Source of the DNA: Spirochaetales bacterium
GTDB taxonomy: Bacteria; Spirochaetota; Spirochaetia; DSM-27196; Alkalispirochaetaceae
Direction: 5' to 3'
DNA: 49,637 nucleotides
NCBI GenBank assembly: GCA_028282545.1
Contig: JANQHT010000062.1
Coordinates: 1-49,637 of the forward strand
Numbering within the stretch: the first letter of the stretch is position 1; every line of letters begins with the position of its first letter. The translations under genes and the position numbers were made by a program. Below, in pieces: positions 33,270 through 40,701 of the stretch. Under the pieces are notes generated by a model. That model had not been told where the DNA came from, made no database searches, and was given only the letters and a program-made list of their open reading frames with translations.

Positions 33270-34001
33270 TCAGGATGAAAAAAACCGACCGTTGGTTTGA
33301 TCCGAGGGCCGGCGGATAAGATCCAAAAGCCTCCGGGCGACCTCCTCGGGCGTCTCGAGTTTGCCCTCCGGGGCAAGTCTCACCAGTCGTTTCCGTTGCG
33401 CCGGCGTCACATACTCCGTGTCGACGAAGCCCGGCAGGTAGAGGAACACCGAGACGCCGCTCCCGCGCACCGTCTCCGCGGCCGACGCACAGAGCGCGCT
33501 CACGGCGGTCTTTGCAGCGGCGTACGCCGGCAGGATGCCGAACGATCTGATTCTGCCCGTGTCGGTGCCACCGAGCAGAACAAAGCGTCCCCGTCCCCGT
33601 TCGACCATACCCGGCAGCAAGAGGGATACCAGCGCGCCGGGCAGCGCAACGTTGTGGAGTGCCAGCCGTTCCCACTCTTGGGCGGAGGTTTCCCCGAGCG
33701 GAGCGTAGAGAACCGGTCCATACGATACGACGACGATGTCAAAACACGCCGAATCGAATCTCGAACGGAGTTCGTTTGTAAAGGGGGTGACGCCGTCGAT
33801 CGGCCAGGGGAAGGCATCCGCCGTCCCGCCGGTCCCACGGATCTCGCTCACCACCGCGTCGACCCGTTCCGTCCGGGCGCCGTGGCACACAACGTGAGAA
33901 CCGGCACCGGCCAGGGCACGGCTCAGGGCCCGGCCGATTCCGCCGCTACCGCCCACAACGAGGCTCCGGGAGTCACCGATCGGAGCGGCTCTGCCTTCCA
34001 C
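33270..34001 (-). CDS. Short-chain dehydrogenase/reductase
   Basis: A 243-residue SDR oxidoreductase. The Rossmann motif SLVVGGSGGIGRALSRALAGAG is at about residues 13-34, VVVSYG takes the place of NNAG, and the active site is LLGGTDTGRIRSFGILPAYAAAKTAV with the YxxxK Tyr and Lys. The catalytic Ser is represented by Gly/Thr in LLGGTDTG, so activity may be altered. After that PGFVDTEYVTP is typical. The substrate is unknown. GTG 34001 lies 6 nt after a TAGAGT -10-like hexamer (34013-34008). Confidence 0.87.
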   Translation of the reverse strand: MEGRAAPIGDSRSLVVGGSGGIGRALSRALAGAGSHVVCHGARTERVDAVVSEIRGTGGTADAFPWPIDGVTPFTNELRSRFDSACFDIVVVSYGPVLYAPLGETSAQEWERLALHNVALPGALVSLLLPGMVERGRGRFVLLGGTDTGRIRSFGILPAYAAAKTAVSALCASAAETVRGSGVSVFLYLPGFVDTEYVTPAQRKRLVRLAPEGKLETPEEVARRLLDLIRRPSDQTNGRFFSS

Positions 34002-34022
34002 GATTCCACTCTACGAGACAAT

Positions 34023-34052
34023 TTGATCACCTGTACAGGGACGTACTATACT
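34023..34052 (+). promoter_or_regulatory. Promoter of the 34059 gene; leaderless mRNA predicted
   Basis: TTGATC (34023-34028), 18-nt spacer, TATACT (34047-34052). Six nucleotides separate the -10 from ATG 34059, with no ribosome-binding site. Confidence 0.5.
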
Positions 34053-34058
34053 GACGCT

Positions 34059-34550
34059 ATGAAACGCGCCGCGTTGGTTACGATCGTTGTGCTGTCAACG
34101 ATGCCGTTGTGGGCCCAGGACGCGCCCCTCCCGCTCACTCCCGAGGAGTTTGCATCGCTGGTTGATTTCGGAACGTCCCTGGAGGAGTTGAACGCCGCGA
34201 TCGAAACGGGGCGACTTGACGAGTATCAGGATCGGATCATCGTTGTCGACGGGACCGTTGCATCCGCCATGGTGTACAGCCCGGACCCAAACGACTTCTA
34301 CGCCGAAGTTGAACTGGTGGGGGGACGATGGATAGGCCTGGACGCCGTGGATATCAACCGCGCTTACATCGTCATGATGGGCCCGGAGTTTGCGGAGCGC
34401 GTTCCCGAACGTCCGCCGCGCGAACCCGTTCCCGGACAGATCATTCGCAACAGCGAGATCATCGTGGCCGGGACGATCTATGACGTGACCCCCGACGACC
34501 AGGGACGCTTGGTTCCGCTCATCGTTGCCTACGACGCCCGCACTCGATAG
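34059..34550 (+). CDS. Exported protein of unknown function
   Basis: A 163-residue protein with a signal peptide (residues 1-20, ending LWAQ/D). The mature part looks like a small all-beta domain: DEYQDRIIVVDGTVASAMVYSPD, DFYAEVELVGGRWIGLDAVDIN, AYIVMMGPEFAERV and SEIIVAGTIYDVTPDDQGRLVPLIVA. This resembles an OB-fold of the periplasmic stress type (NirD/BOF-like), although I cannot name it. ATG 34059 is required by the signal peptide; the longer upstream frame is antisense to the SDR gene. Convergent with the sigma-54 activator gene, 15 nt apart. Confidence 0.82.
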   Translation: MKRAALVTIVVLSTMPLWAQDAPLPLTPEEFASLVDFGTSLEELNAAIETGRLDEYQDRIIVVDGTVASAMVYSPDPNDFYAEVELVGGRWIGLDAVDINRAYIVMMGPEFAERVPERPPREPVPGQIIRNSEIIVAGTIYDVTPDDQGRLVPLIVAYDARTR

Positions 34551-34565
34551 CCGCGCCCGGGTGAA

Positions 34566-35693
34566 TTAGACCGGATCAAACTCAAGTTCGCACGCGGCGA
34601 TGCGATCACCGGTCGACAGGATATCTCTCCGTTCGAGCACATTGAACAACTCGCGAACATTCCCCGGCCAGGAGTGGCTCAGAAGTTTGTCCCGCGCACC
34701 CGGCGAAACGTTCGGCGCCGGCCGTTGCCTGCTCAGATAGAAGTGTTCCACCAAGTCTTCGATGTCACCGGGACGGGAGCGAAGGGGAAGAATCGAGACG
34801 TGGGCGGCGCTGATCCGATAGTAGAGATCCTTACGAAACCGTCCCGCCCGGACGCGCTCGAGCAGGTTCCGGTGTGTGGCGCAGACGATTCGGACGTCGA
34901 AGCTGCGCGTCCGAGTCGAGCCCAGTGGCGTCACCCGCTTCTCTTCCAGCGCCCGCAGGAGCTTGGCCTGGTTCTCACTCCGGAGATCACCGATCTCGTC
35001 GAGAAACAGTGTGCCGCCGTCGGCAGCGGCGAAAAGGCCGGGCCGCGACAGGGCGCCGGTGAAAGCTCCCCGTTCAACACCAAACAACTCCGATTCGAAC
35101 AGCGTGTCGGGAATCGCTGAGCAGTTCACCGCGACGATAGGCCGGTCCGACCGCTTGGATAGTCGATGGATCGCCTGGGCAACGATCTCTTTGCCTACGC
35201 CGCTTTCGCCATGAATCAGGACGGTGCTCGTTGCCTGGGCAACGCGAGCCACGGTTCGGCGCAACGATACGGTGGCCGTGTCGCTCCCGACTATCCCGCT
35301 TTCGGCAACCAACGATGTCTCGTCACGGGATGCGACGCGACTGGATACGAGAAAGGTTCGGGCGAGGACCGCACTGAACGCAACGGTGTCAACCGGTTTC
35401 ACGATGCAATCCGTAGCACCGCGCTGCGTGTAGCGGACCGCCGTGGCAACGTCGTTGCGTTCAAGGCAGACAACGAGCGGTACGTCCCGAACCCGGGAGG
35501 TGAGATCCGAGATAAGTGCGATCGTGTGTTCACCGCTGATCGACTCATCCAGAATGACGCAGGCTGTGTCGGGACCGATGACGTCTATCTTCTCCGGTGA
35601 CCGGAGCACACAGAGGGTGAACGCCGGTTCAATGAGAAGGGACGCCTTGTCGATGCAATCGTGGTCGTCGCTTACGATATAGACTTTTTTCAA
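34566..35693 (-). CDS. NtrC-family sigma-54 activator without DNA-binding domain
   Basis: A 375-residue response regulator. The receiver domain (1-115) has the acidic pair Asp9-Asp10, a phospho-acceptor candidate Asp49 (ACVILDES) and Lys99 (DCIVKPVD). The AAA+ domain (about 132-360) carries Walker A GESGVGKE (162-169), GAFTGA (209-214) which contacts sigma-54, Walker B GGTLFLDEIGDL and RRDI-type ends. After SWPGNVRELFNVLERRDIL the protein stops, so the Fis-type helix-turn-helix is missing, as in FlgR-like activators that work from solution. Start is TTG 35693, overlapping the stop of a tiny upstream frame. It may act on the sigma-54 promoter at 17853-17869; this is inference. Confidence 0.93.
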   Translation of the reverse strand: MKKVYIVSDDHDCIDKASLLIEPAFTLCVLRSPEKIDVIGPDTACVILDESISGEHTIALISDLTSRVRDVPLVVCLERNDVATAVRYTQRGATDCIVKPVDTVAFSAVLARTFLVSSRVASRDETSLVAESGIVGSDTATVSLRRTVARVAQATSTVLIHGESGVGKEIVAQAIHRLSKRSDRPIVAVNCSAIPDTLFESELFGVERGAFTGALSRPGLFAAADGGTLFLDEIGDLRSENQAKLLRALEEKRVTPLGSTRTRSFDVRIVCATHRNLLERVRAGRFRKDLYYRISAAHVSILPLRSRPGDIEDLVEHFYLSRQRPAPNVSPGARDKLLSHSWPGNVRELFNVLERRDILSTGDRIAACELEFDPV

Positions 35694-35701
35694 TTTCTCA
35701 T
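35690..35701 (-). other. Tripeptide leader frame overlapping the TTG start of the sigma-54 activator
   Basis: On the minus strand AGGAG is followed after 8 nt by ATG-AGA-AAT-TGA (35701-35690). Its TGA shares bases with the activator's TTG (35693-35691). This would allow termination-reinitiation. Against it, TTGACA-17-TTACTG just upstream could start transcription past the ATG, making the TTG nearly leaderless. Confidence 0.4.
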
Positions 35702-35763
35702 ACAGTAATCTCCTGTTTTAAAATCTGTCAACACGGTGCGGTCGATCGCGTTACAATCGCAGG

Positions 35764-36297
35764 GTGCTCCCGAATCCGCTGATCTACATGACATCCCGGG
35801 ATCAACTGTTCAGGTTCTTCTCGGGCCTGCTGCTGTTCGGACTGCTGCTCCTGGCGGATGGTTGGCTCCTTGTGCGGGTCGCCCGGCGATGGGGGGTCTA
35901 CCTGGCGCTGGCGGCCGAGGCGGGAACGGCGATCATCGCGGCGGTTATCATAGGGAGTTCAATCCACACGCACCTGGAGCGTATTCGACGAGGGAGCATC
36001 GCCGGCACCTTTGTACCCTACGACTACGCGCGCCTCGCCGGTACGGTAACGGCGGCGGTCCTGCTTCTGTTGCCCGGTTTCGCCGGTGACATCCTGGGGA
36101 TCCTCCTCTACACGCCGCCTGGACGTTACCTCTTCGCGTGGCTCTTTCTCCTTCGATTCAGGATTACCCTACAAGAACTGTACGAGTACTACACCTTGGA
36201 GGTGTACTCAGCCGCCCCGACGACGGATTCGGTGGATCAGGAGCGCAACGAGCAGGACGAGGTAGGCGGGCAGCCGGAGGATGCGCCACAGTCGTAA
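35764..36297 (+). CDS. fxsA: FxsA family cytoplasmic membrane protein
   Basis: A 177-residue membrane protein with about four helices. The C-terminal signature LLLLPGFAGDILGILLYTPPGRYLFAWL is the FxsA hallmark (PGFxxDxxGxLLxxPPxR). In E. coli, FxsA overproduction relieves phage T7 exclusion by F plasmids; its normal role is obscure. The tail after residue 155 is polar and acidic. GTG 35764 lies 6 nt after TACAAT (35752-35757); ATG 35788 is an alternative. Its last 90 nt overlap the antisense 3' end of the WecG-like gene. Confidence 0.88.
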   Translation: MLPNPLIYMTSRDQLFRFFSGLLLFGLLLLADGWLLVRVARRWGVYLALAAEAGTAIIAAVIIGSSIHTHLERIRRGSIAGTFVPYDYARLAGTVTAAVLLLLPGFAGDILGILLYTPPGRYLFAWLFLLRFRITLQELYEYYTLEVYSAAPTTDSVDQERNEQDEVGGQPEDAPQS

Positions 36298-36897
36298 GCG
36301 CCGCGTCTCCCCGATCATGCGTTGGAATACCTCGAAGGCGTTCACGGTGAGGGCGGGGCCAAAGGTCTGGAAGTTGTCACCAAGCCATCGCTCGGAGCGT
36401 CTGCCGACAAGACCGGCGAGCACGTAATGGGAACCGCTCTTTCGGATACCCACCTGGACCGAATCGATCGAGTTCCACGCGACCACGGACCGCCCTGCAA
36501 CTTGGAGCGCGGGAAAGGTGGACCGGAAGTTGGCCTCGATCCGCTGCAGGTGGTCCACGCGATGGCCCAGGAGGAAGACGCGGGCGTTGCGCGATTCCGC
36601 ACCCGTCAGGCAGCGTACTACCGTGTGAAAGCGGTCGAAGACGGGCACGGCGCGCCCTGTACCGAACCGAATGAACCACGCCGCCGGCGATGAACCGGCC
36701 ACAACGATCGCTGATCCGTCGGCGAGGTGGGACCGCTTACGACCAACGGTAAAGAGGCGGCACACGTCCCAGGCGTTCACAAAGACGAGGCGGCGTGGAT
36801 CGTCATGTGGATCGGTGCCGAGTGAGGTCACAACCCGGTCGGGCTGATCGCTCACGATCGGGACGTTAAACAACGGTACGGTATCAAAGGTGCTCAA
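36208..36897 (-). CDS. WecG/TagA/CpsF family glycosyltransferase with C-terminal membrane helix
   Basis: A protein of about 229 residues. VFVNAWDVCRLF corresponds to the family's N-terminal strand, HLADGSAIVVAG to the catalytic Asp loop (xxDGxGxV), and ARVFLLGHRVDHLQRIEANFRSTFPALQVAG to the signature LLGxxxxxxxxxxxxLxxxxPxLxVxG. These enzymes add N-acetylmannosamine-type sugars to lipid-linked acceptors in enterobacterial common antigen, teichoic acid and capsule synthesis. A hydrophobic helix near the end (LPAYLVLLVALLIHRI) would anchor it. The TTG start overlaps the rsmE stop (TTGA). Last gene of the ctp-rsmE unit; antiparallel overlap of 90 nt with fxsA. Confidence 0.8.
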   Translation of the reverse strand: MSTFDTVPLFNVPIVSDQPDRVVTSLGTDPHDDPRRLVFVNAWDVCRLFTVGRKRSHLADGSAIVVAGSSPAAWFIRFGTGRAVPVFDRFHTVVRCLTGAESRNARVFLLGHRVDHLQRIEANFRSTFPALQVAGRSVVAWNSIDSVQVGIRKSGSHYVLAGLVGRRSERWLGDNFQTFGPALTVNAFEVFQRMIGETRRLRLWRILRLPAYLVLLVALLIHRIRRRGG

Positions 36898-37640
36898 TCC
36901 CTGTTCTCCGGTAGACCGATACTGTATTGGTTCGCTGTGAGCATCGCAAGCGTTCCAGCCACAATTGCCGCGGTCTCCGCGCGCAGCACCGGCAGGGGAA
37001 GCGTTACGACGGTCCAGCCCCATTCGAGGGCGGATTGGATCTCGCGATCGGCAAAGCCCCCCTCCGGACCGACCGCCAGCGTGATATCGTTGGACCCGGC
37101 GGGAGAGGAGGACTCGCCGTCCCGCTCATGCAGGAGAACTCCGCCGTTATATTGTTCGACCATCGAATGGAACTCGAGCGGTTCCAGTACGCGCGGCAGC
37201 GTCGTACGGCCGGATTGTTCAACCGCTTCCCGGGTGATCGCCTCCCAGCGACGACGGCGCGTCTCCCAGGAGCCCCTCTCCACGCGGGCAACGCACCGCT
37301 CGGTGTGAATAACACCGACCTCCGTCACGCCCAACTCGGTGACCTGTCGAATGACGCCGTCGGTGCGACGGCCCTTCAGAGGCGCGACAAACAACCGAAC
37401 AGAGGCCCCCGAAGTGGATGCCGGCGTATCCTCGGTGAGGGGCGCCACGATTCGTGCACGTCCCGTGTCGTCGGACACCGACTCGAGAACGGCCGTGAAA
37501 GCCCGACCGGACCGCCCGCGGGCCACAAAGGTATCGCCCGCGCCGGCGCGACGAACGCGACAGAGGTGGTGAAACGGAACGCCGGTTATCGCAACGAGTT
37601 CCCCCGCCGCCAGGTCAACCGGAAGGAGGAGTTGCTTCAT
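36894..37640 (-). CDS. rsmE: 16S rRNA m3U1498 methyltransferase
   Basis: A 248-residue SPOUT methyltransferase that methylates U1498 of 16S rRNA. The N-terminal PUA-like domain has HHLCRVRRAGAGDTFVARGRSGRAFTAVL. The C-terminal SPOUT domain shows KGRRTDGVIRQVTELGVTEVGVIHTERCVAR, AVEQSGRTTLPRVLEPLEF, TLAVGPEGGFADREI and LPLPVLRAETAAIVA, the family's knot motifs for SAM binding. Its ATG overlaps the stop of ctp by 4 nt (ATGA). Length is normal (about 245). Confidence 0.95.
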   Translation of the reverse strand: MKQLLLPVDLAAGELVAITGVPFHHLCRVRRAGAGDTFVARGRSGRAFTAVLESVSDDTGRARIVAPLTEDTPASTSGASVRLFVAPLKGRRTDGVIRQVTELGVTEVGVIHTERCVARVERGSWETRRRRWEAITREAVEQSGRTTLPRVLEPLEFHSMVEQYNGGVLLHERDGESSSPAGSNDITLAVGPEGGFADREIQSALEWGWTVVTLPLPVLRAETAAIVAGTLAMLTANQYSIGLPENRD

Positions 37641-39034
37641 TCGCCGGCAAGACGATTGATTTCATCAACGGCGCGCTGCAGCACGATGTCGTAATCGAGA
37701 TCGTAGACCTCGGTCCGGTTGAGTTTCTGATTGACCTCGATCCGGATGAGGCGGTTCAGGTACCGATCGTTCAGAGCGATACCGTCACCGCGGAGATCCG
37801 AGACAAAGCGTTCGATCTCCGTACCGGTCGGGTTCGTTTCGCGGTCCACAAACTCCTCGATCTGCCGTTCACGACGGAGACGGGCGTACGACTCCTGTTC
37901 CTCTTCGGTCAACTCCGGCTCGGTTACCTCAATGTCCGGGGATACGCCGACCTTGTCGATATCTGCACCGCTGGGAGTGTAGTAGCGTGCCATGGTCAAC
38001 CGGAAGCCACCCTCGCCCACGGTACGAACTTGCTGGACGGACCCCTTTCCGTAGCTCCTCTGCCCCATCAAGAGGGCACGATCCCGGTCCTTGAGCGCCG
38101 CCGCCAGGATCTCCGCGGCGGAGGCTGAGCCGTCGTCGATAAGCACCACGATCGGGAGGTCCGGCGGCACCTCGCGACCGGAGCGCGCGGTGAAGCGCTG
38201 ATTCTCTGAGGCAACGCGGCCACGCGTTTCGACCACCAAACCGCCGTCAAAGAAGAGGTCCGCCACGTCCACGACACCCGTCAGGAGACCGCCGGGATTC
38301 GTACGGAGGTCGATGATCAGACTGGTATATCCGCGCGCTTCGAAGAAACCGATCGCTTCACGGACGCGATCGTCCGTATACGGCGTGAACTGGATGATGC
38401 GCAGAAATCCGATATCCCCGATCATGTCCATCTTCACGGTGGGTACTTGAATCATCGCCCGTTCAAGTGTAACGGGAAACTCCAGGTCCTCCCCGCGAAG
38501 AACCGTGATCTGGACCTCGGAACCGGGACGACCCCGGAGGAGATCGACCGTTTCATCCGTCGAAATGTCCGCCGTAGACGTGCCCTCCACATCCAGGATG
38601 AGGTCGCCTGCGCGCAACCCGGCGCGGTAGGCCGGCGTGTCCTCGATGGGCGAAACTATCTCGATGTACTCCCCGGAGCCGTCTTCCACATAGGGTTTGC
38701 TGATGAACAAGCCGACACCGCCGAACTCGCCGCTGGTGGTGTCGGTGAGCCCGCGCATCTGGTCGGGTACCAGGTACGCGGAGTGTGGATCGTCGAGACT
38801 CTCGAACATCCCATTCAGGGCGCCTTCGATCAACTGATCCGGATCTATCTCATCGACGTAGCTGTCCTGGATGAAGCGGTAGACCTGTTCAAAGAGGCTC
38901 AGCGCGCGATCGCTACGCGACTGGCGGCCCTGGGCAACCGCGGGGGGAACAACAACGGCGGCCACAGCGATGAAAGCGGCAGCCCATAACGCGGCCCAGA
39001 GCACGCGCCGGGAATGGGAACGATGACGGAACAT
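37637..39034 (-). CDS. ctpA: C-terminal processing protease (S41 family, CtpA/Prc-like)
   Basis: A 465-residue periplasmic serine protease. It has an N-terminal signal/anchor segment (VLWAALWAAAFIAVAAVVV). The PDZ domain spans about residues 95-180 (GVGLFISKPY, YRAGLRAGDLILDVEGTS). The S41 domain has VKMDMIGDIGFLRIIQF, LIIDLRTNPGGLLTGVVDVADLFF, IVVLIDDGSASAAEILAAALKD with the catalytic Ser, and SYGKGSVQQV with the Lys. Such proteases trim C-termini of envelope proteins. GGAGG lies 5 nt before the ATG. First gene of ctpA-rsmE-wecG-like. Confidence 0.95.
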   Translation of the reverse strand: MFRHRSHSRRVLWAALWAAAFIAVAAVVVPPAVAQGRQSRSDRALSLFEQVYRFIQDSYVDEIDPDQLIEGALNGMFESLDDPHSAYLVPDQMRGLTDTTSGEFGGVGLFISKPYVEDGSGEYIEIVSPIEDTPAYRAGLRAGDLILDVEGTSTADISTDETVDLLRGRPGSEVQITVLRGEDLEFPVTLERAMIQVPTVKMDMIGDIGFLRIIQFTPYTDDRVREAIGFFEARGYTSLIIDLRTNPGGLLTGVVDVADLFFDGGLVVETRGRVASENQRFTARSGREVPPDLPIVVLIDDGSASAAEILAAALKDRDRALLMGQRSYGKGSVQQVRTVGEGGFRLTMARYYTPSGADIDKVGVSPDIEVTEPELTEEEQESYARLRRERQIEEFVDRETNPTGTEIERFVSDLRGDGIALNDRYLNRLIRIEVNQKLNRTEVYDLDYDIVLQRAVDEINRLAGE

Positions 39035-39039
39035 CAAAG

Positions 39040-39097
39040 CCTCCTGCCAATATTGTAATGACAGGAGGTTGACGACAACAACCTGCTGCCCTAGACT
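39040..39097. promoter_or_regulatory. Overlapping divergent promoters and inverted repeat, ctpA / 39127 gene
   Basis: Minus (ctpA): TTGTTG (39081-39076), 18-nt spacer, TACAAT (39057-39052). Plus: TTGACG (39069-39074), 17-nt spacer, TAGACT (39092-39097). The inverted repeat CCTCCTG (39040-39046) / CAGGAGG (39062-39068) brackets the ctpA -10 and includes its ribosome-binding site, so it may be an operator or, if transcription starts further up, a hairpin hiding that site. Confidence 0.6.
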
Positions 39098-39126
39098 TGC
39101 CCGCGATCGTGTCTGGAAAGAGGCTC

Positions 39127-39558
39127 ATGTTTGCCGTGCTGGCGGTCTACCAGCTGCTCAGATTCGTGGTACTGGGCCTCTTCGTGGCGTTTGTCGCGTC
39201 CGAAACCTCAGGGCCGGCCGTTGTGCGCGGGATGGTCGCTTTCGGCGGCGCGGCGGTTGTCATGTCAGTTCTGGCGGTTCTCAAGGCGCTCTCGGTTTGC
39301 AATCCACTACACCAAGTGCTCCGCGTCGGCAAGAGCGTCGAACTCGGCGCGTCGATCTACGCTGTTCTGCCCGGCGGCGGAATTGTCTCGGTTCGAACGC
39401 TGGTGCTCCTCGCCGGCATCGCATTCCTGGATGCAATCGCACTTGCCTTTCTGGTACTATCGAGCGTAGACGCTGAACGGCAGCCGGCGGTACCACCGGA
39501 ACCGGTGGTACCGCCCAGTCTTCCCGAAGTGGACACGATAGAGATCGAGGAGGAATAG
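39127..39558 (+). CDS. Small membrane protein, first of the MinD/FapA operon
   Basis: A 143-residue protein with about four hydrophobic helices (residues 2-22, 34-56, 60-75 and 95-115) and an acidic, Pro-rich cytoplasmic tail (PAVPPEPVVPPSLPEVDTIEIEEE). No family is recognised. ATG 39127 has AAGAGG 5 nt upstream and begins the first helix; TTG 39097 falls inside the -10 element and GTG 39109 is possible. The stop codon touches the start of the ATPase gene, so the protein may be its membrane anchor. Confidence 0.78.
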   Translation: MFAVLAVYQLLRFVVLGLFVAFVASETSGPAVVRGMVAFGGAAVVMSVLAVLKALSVCNPLHQVLRVGKSVELGASIYAVLPGGGIVSVRTLVLLAGIAFLDAIALAFLVLSSVDAERQPAVPPEPVVPPSLPEVDTIEIEEE

Positions 39559-40701
39559 ATGCGGATCGTACCCATTGCCGGAGGCAAGGGTGGTGTCGGC
39601 AAGTCTCTTCTGGCGGCCAATCTCGCGATTTCGCTATCTCGCTCCGGACATCGAGTGGTGTTGGCAGACCTCGATCTGGGCGGATCCAACCTACACCTCA
39701 TCCTGGGTCATACCGGTCGCAGAGCCGCGATCGGTACGTACCTGGCGAATTCGGACATCGATTTCGCATCCCTCCTGCAAGAGACGGATTACCGGAACCT
39801 CACCTTTCTTGCGGGGGATGCGGAGATTCCCGGTCTGGCGAACATATCCGTCACCGAACGACGGCGCCTGACGCGCAATCTGCAGAAACTCGATGCCGAT
39901 GTTCTCATCATGGATCTTGGCGCCGGAACGGCGCACGCGATTCTGGACTTCTTTCTCATGTCCAGCCAGGGCGTTGTAGTCAGCAGCCCGACACCGACGG
40001 CTACCGTCAACGCGTACCTCTTTATCAAGAACGCCGTGTTCCGAATCATGCACCAGTCCGTTCCGCGCAAATCGGTGGCCGGTCGATACCTGGATGACCT
40101 CTTCCGTGGTGACCGAGCGCGGCCGAGCCCTTACATTCGCGTGATCCTGGATGAGATCGAATCGGTAGATCCCGAACACGCCCGTCAGATCCGGGACAAC
40201 CTGCGCCGCTTTCGGCCGCAACTCATCTTCAACATGATCGAGGATCCAACCGACGCGGAGAAGGTGCAACGGCTTCGCCGTTCGTGCCAACAGTACCTGA
40301 GTACGGAACTGCTCCACCTGGGGATCGTCTACCGCGACGAACTCCAGGACACCGCGCTGAACGCGCGCCTCCCGATCCTGGCGTACAAACCCAACTCGCT
40401 CTTGTCGCAGGCGATCAACCGCGTTGCGGACAAGCTGGTTCACGTTAATGAAGACGGCGACCAGCCGCTCGATCTTGAAGAGGTGGACGACTCATTTGAC
40501 GTGGCAGAGGCGGAGGCGGAATCGGACTTCACGACGAAGGTCCAGTACGTTGAAGACCTTCTGCACACGGGCGCGCTCAGTACCGGGGACTTGGTGGAAA
40601 CCGTCAAGAACCAGCACTTCGAAATAACGCAGCTCCGTCGCCAGAACCAGCTCTACAAAGCCAAAATCAGGAAAGCGATCGAGCAGGGGTTCGATGGATA
40701 A
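39559..40701 (+). CDS. MinD/ParA-family ATPase with C-terminal extension (FlhG-like)
   Basis: A 380-residue P-loop ATPase. The deviant Walker A GGKGGVGKS (residues 8-16) is followed by LLAANLAISLSRSGHRVVLADLDLGGSNLHLILG, as in MinD/FlhG. DVLIMDLGAGTAHAILDFFL is the Walker B region and VVSSPTPTATVNAYLFIKNA the switch. The last 80 residues are acidic and coiled-coil-like (DLVETVKNQHFEITQLRRQNQLYKAKIRKA), an unusual tail. Likely role: ATP-dependent positioning of a membrane-associated partner at pole or septum. The end overlaps the FapA gene by 8 nt. Confidence 0.87.
   Translation: MRIVPIAGGKGGVGKSLLAANLAISLSRSGHRVVLADLDLGGSNLHLILGHTGRRAAIGTYLANSDIDFASLLQETDYRNLTFLAGDAEIPGLANISVTERRRLTRNLQKLDADVLIMDLGAGTAHAILDFFLMSSQGVVVSSPTPTATVNAYLFIKNAVFRIMHQSVPRKSVAGRYLDDLFRGDRARPSPYIRVILDEIESVDPEHARQIRDNLRRFRPQLIFNMIEDPTDAEKVQRLRRSCQQYLSTELLHLGIVYRDELQDTALNARLPILAYKPNSLLSQAINRVADKLVHVNEDGDQPLDLEEVDDSFDVAEAEAESDFTTKVQYVEDLLHTGALSTGDLVETVKNQHFEITQLRRQNQLYKAKIRKAIEQGFDG

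Noticed and set aside
33297..34058. Plus-strand extension upstream of the 34059 gene
   Set aside because: It is antisense to the SDR gene, and the signal peptide begins at 34059.
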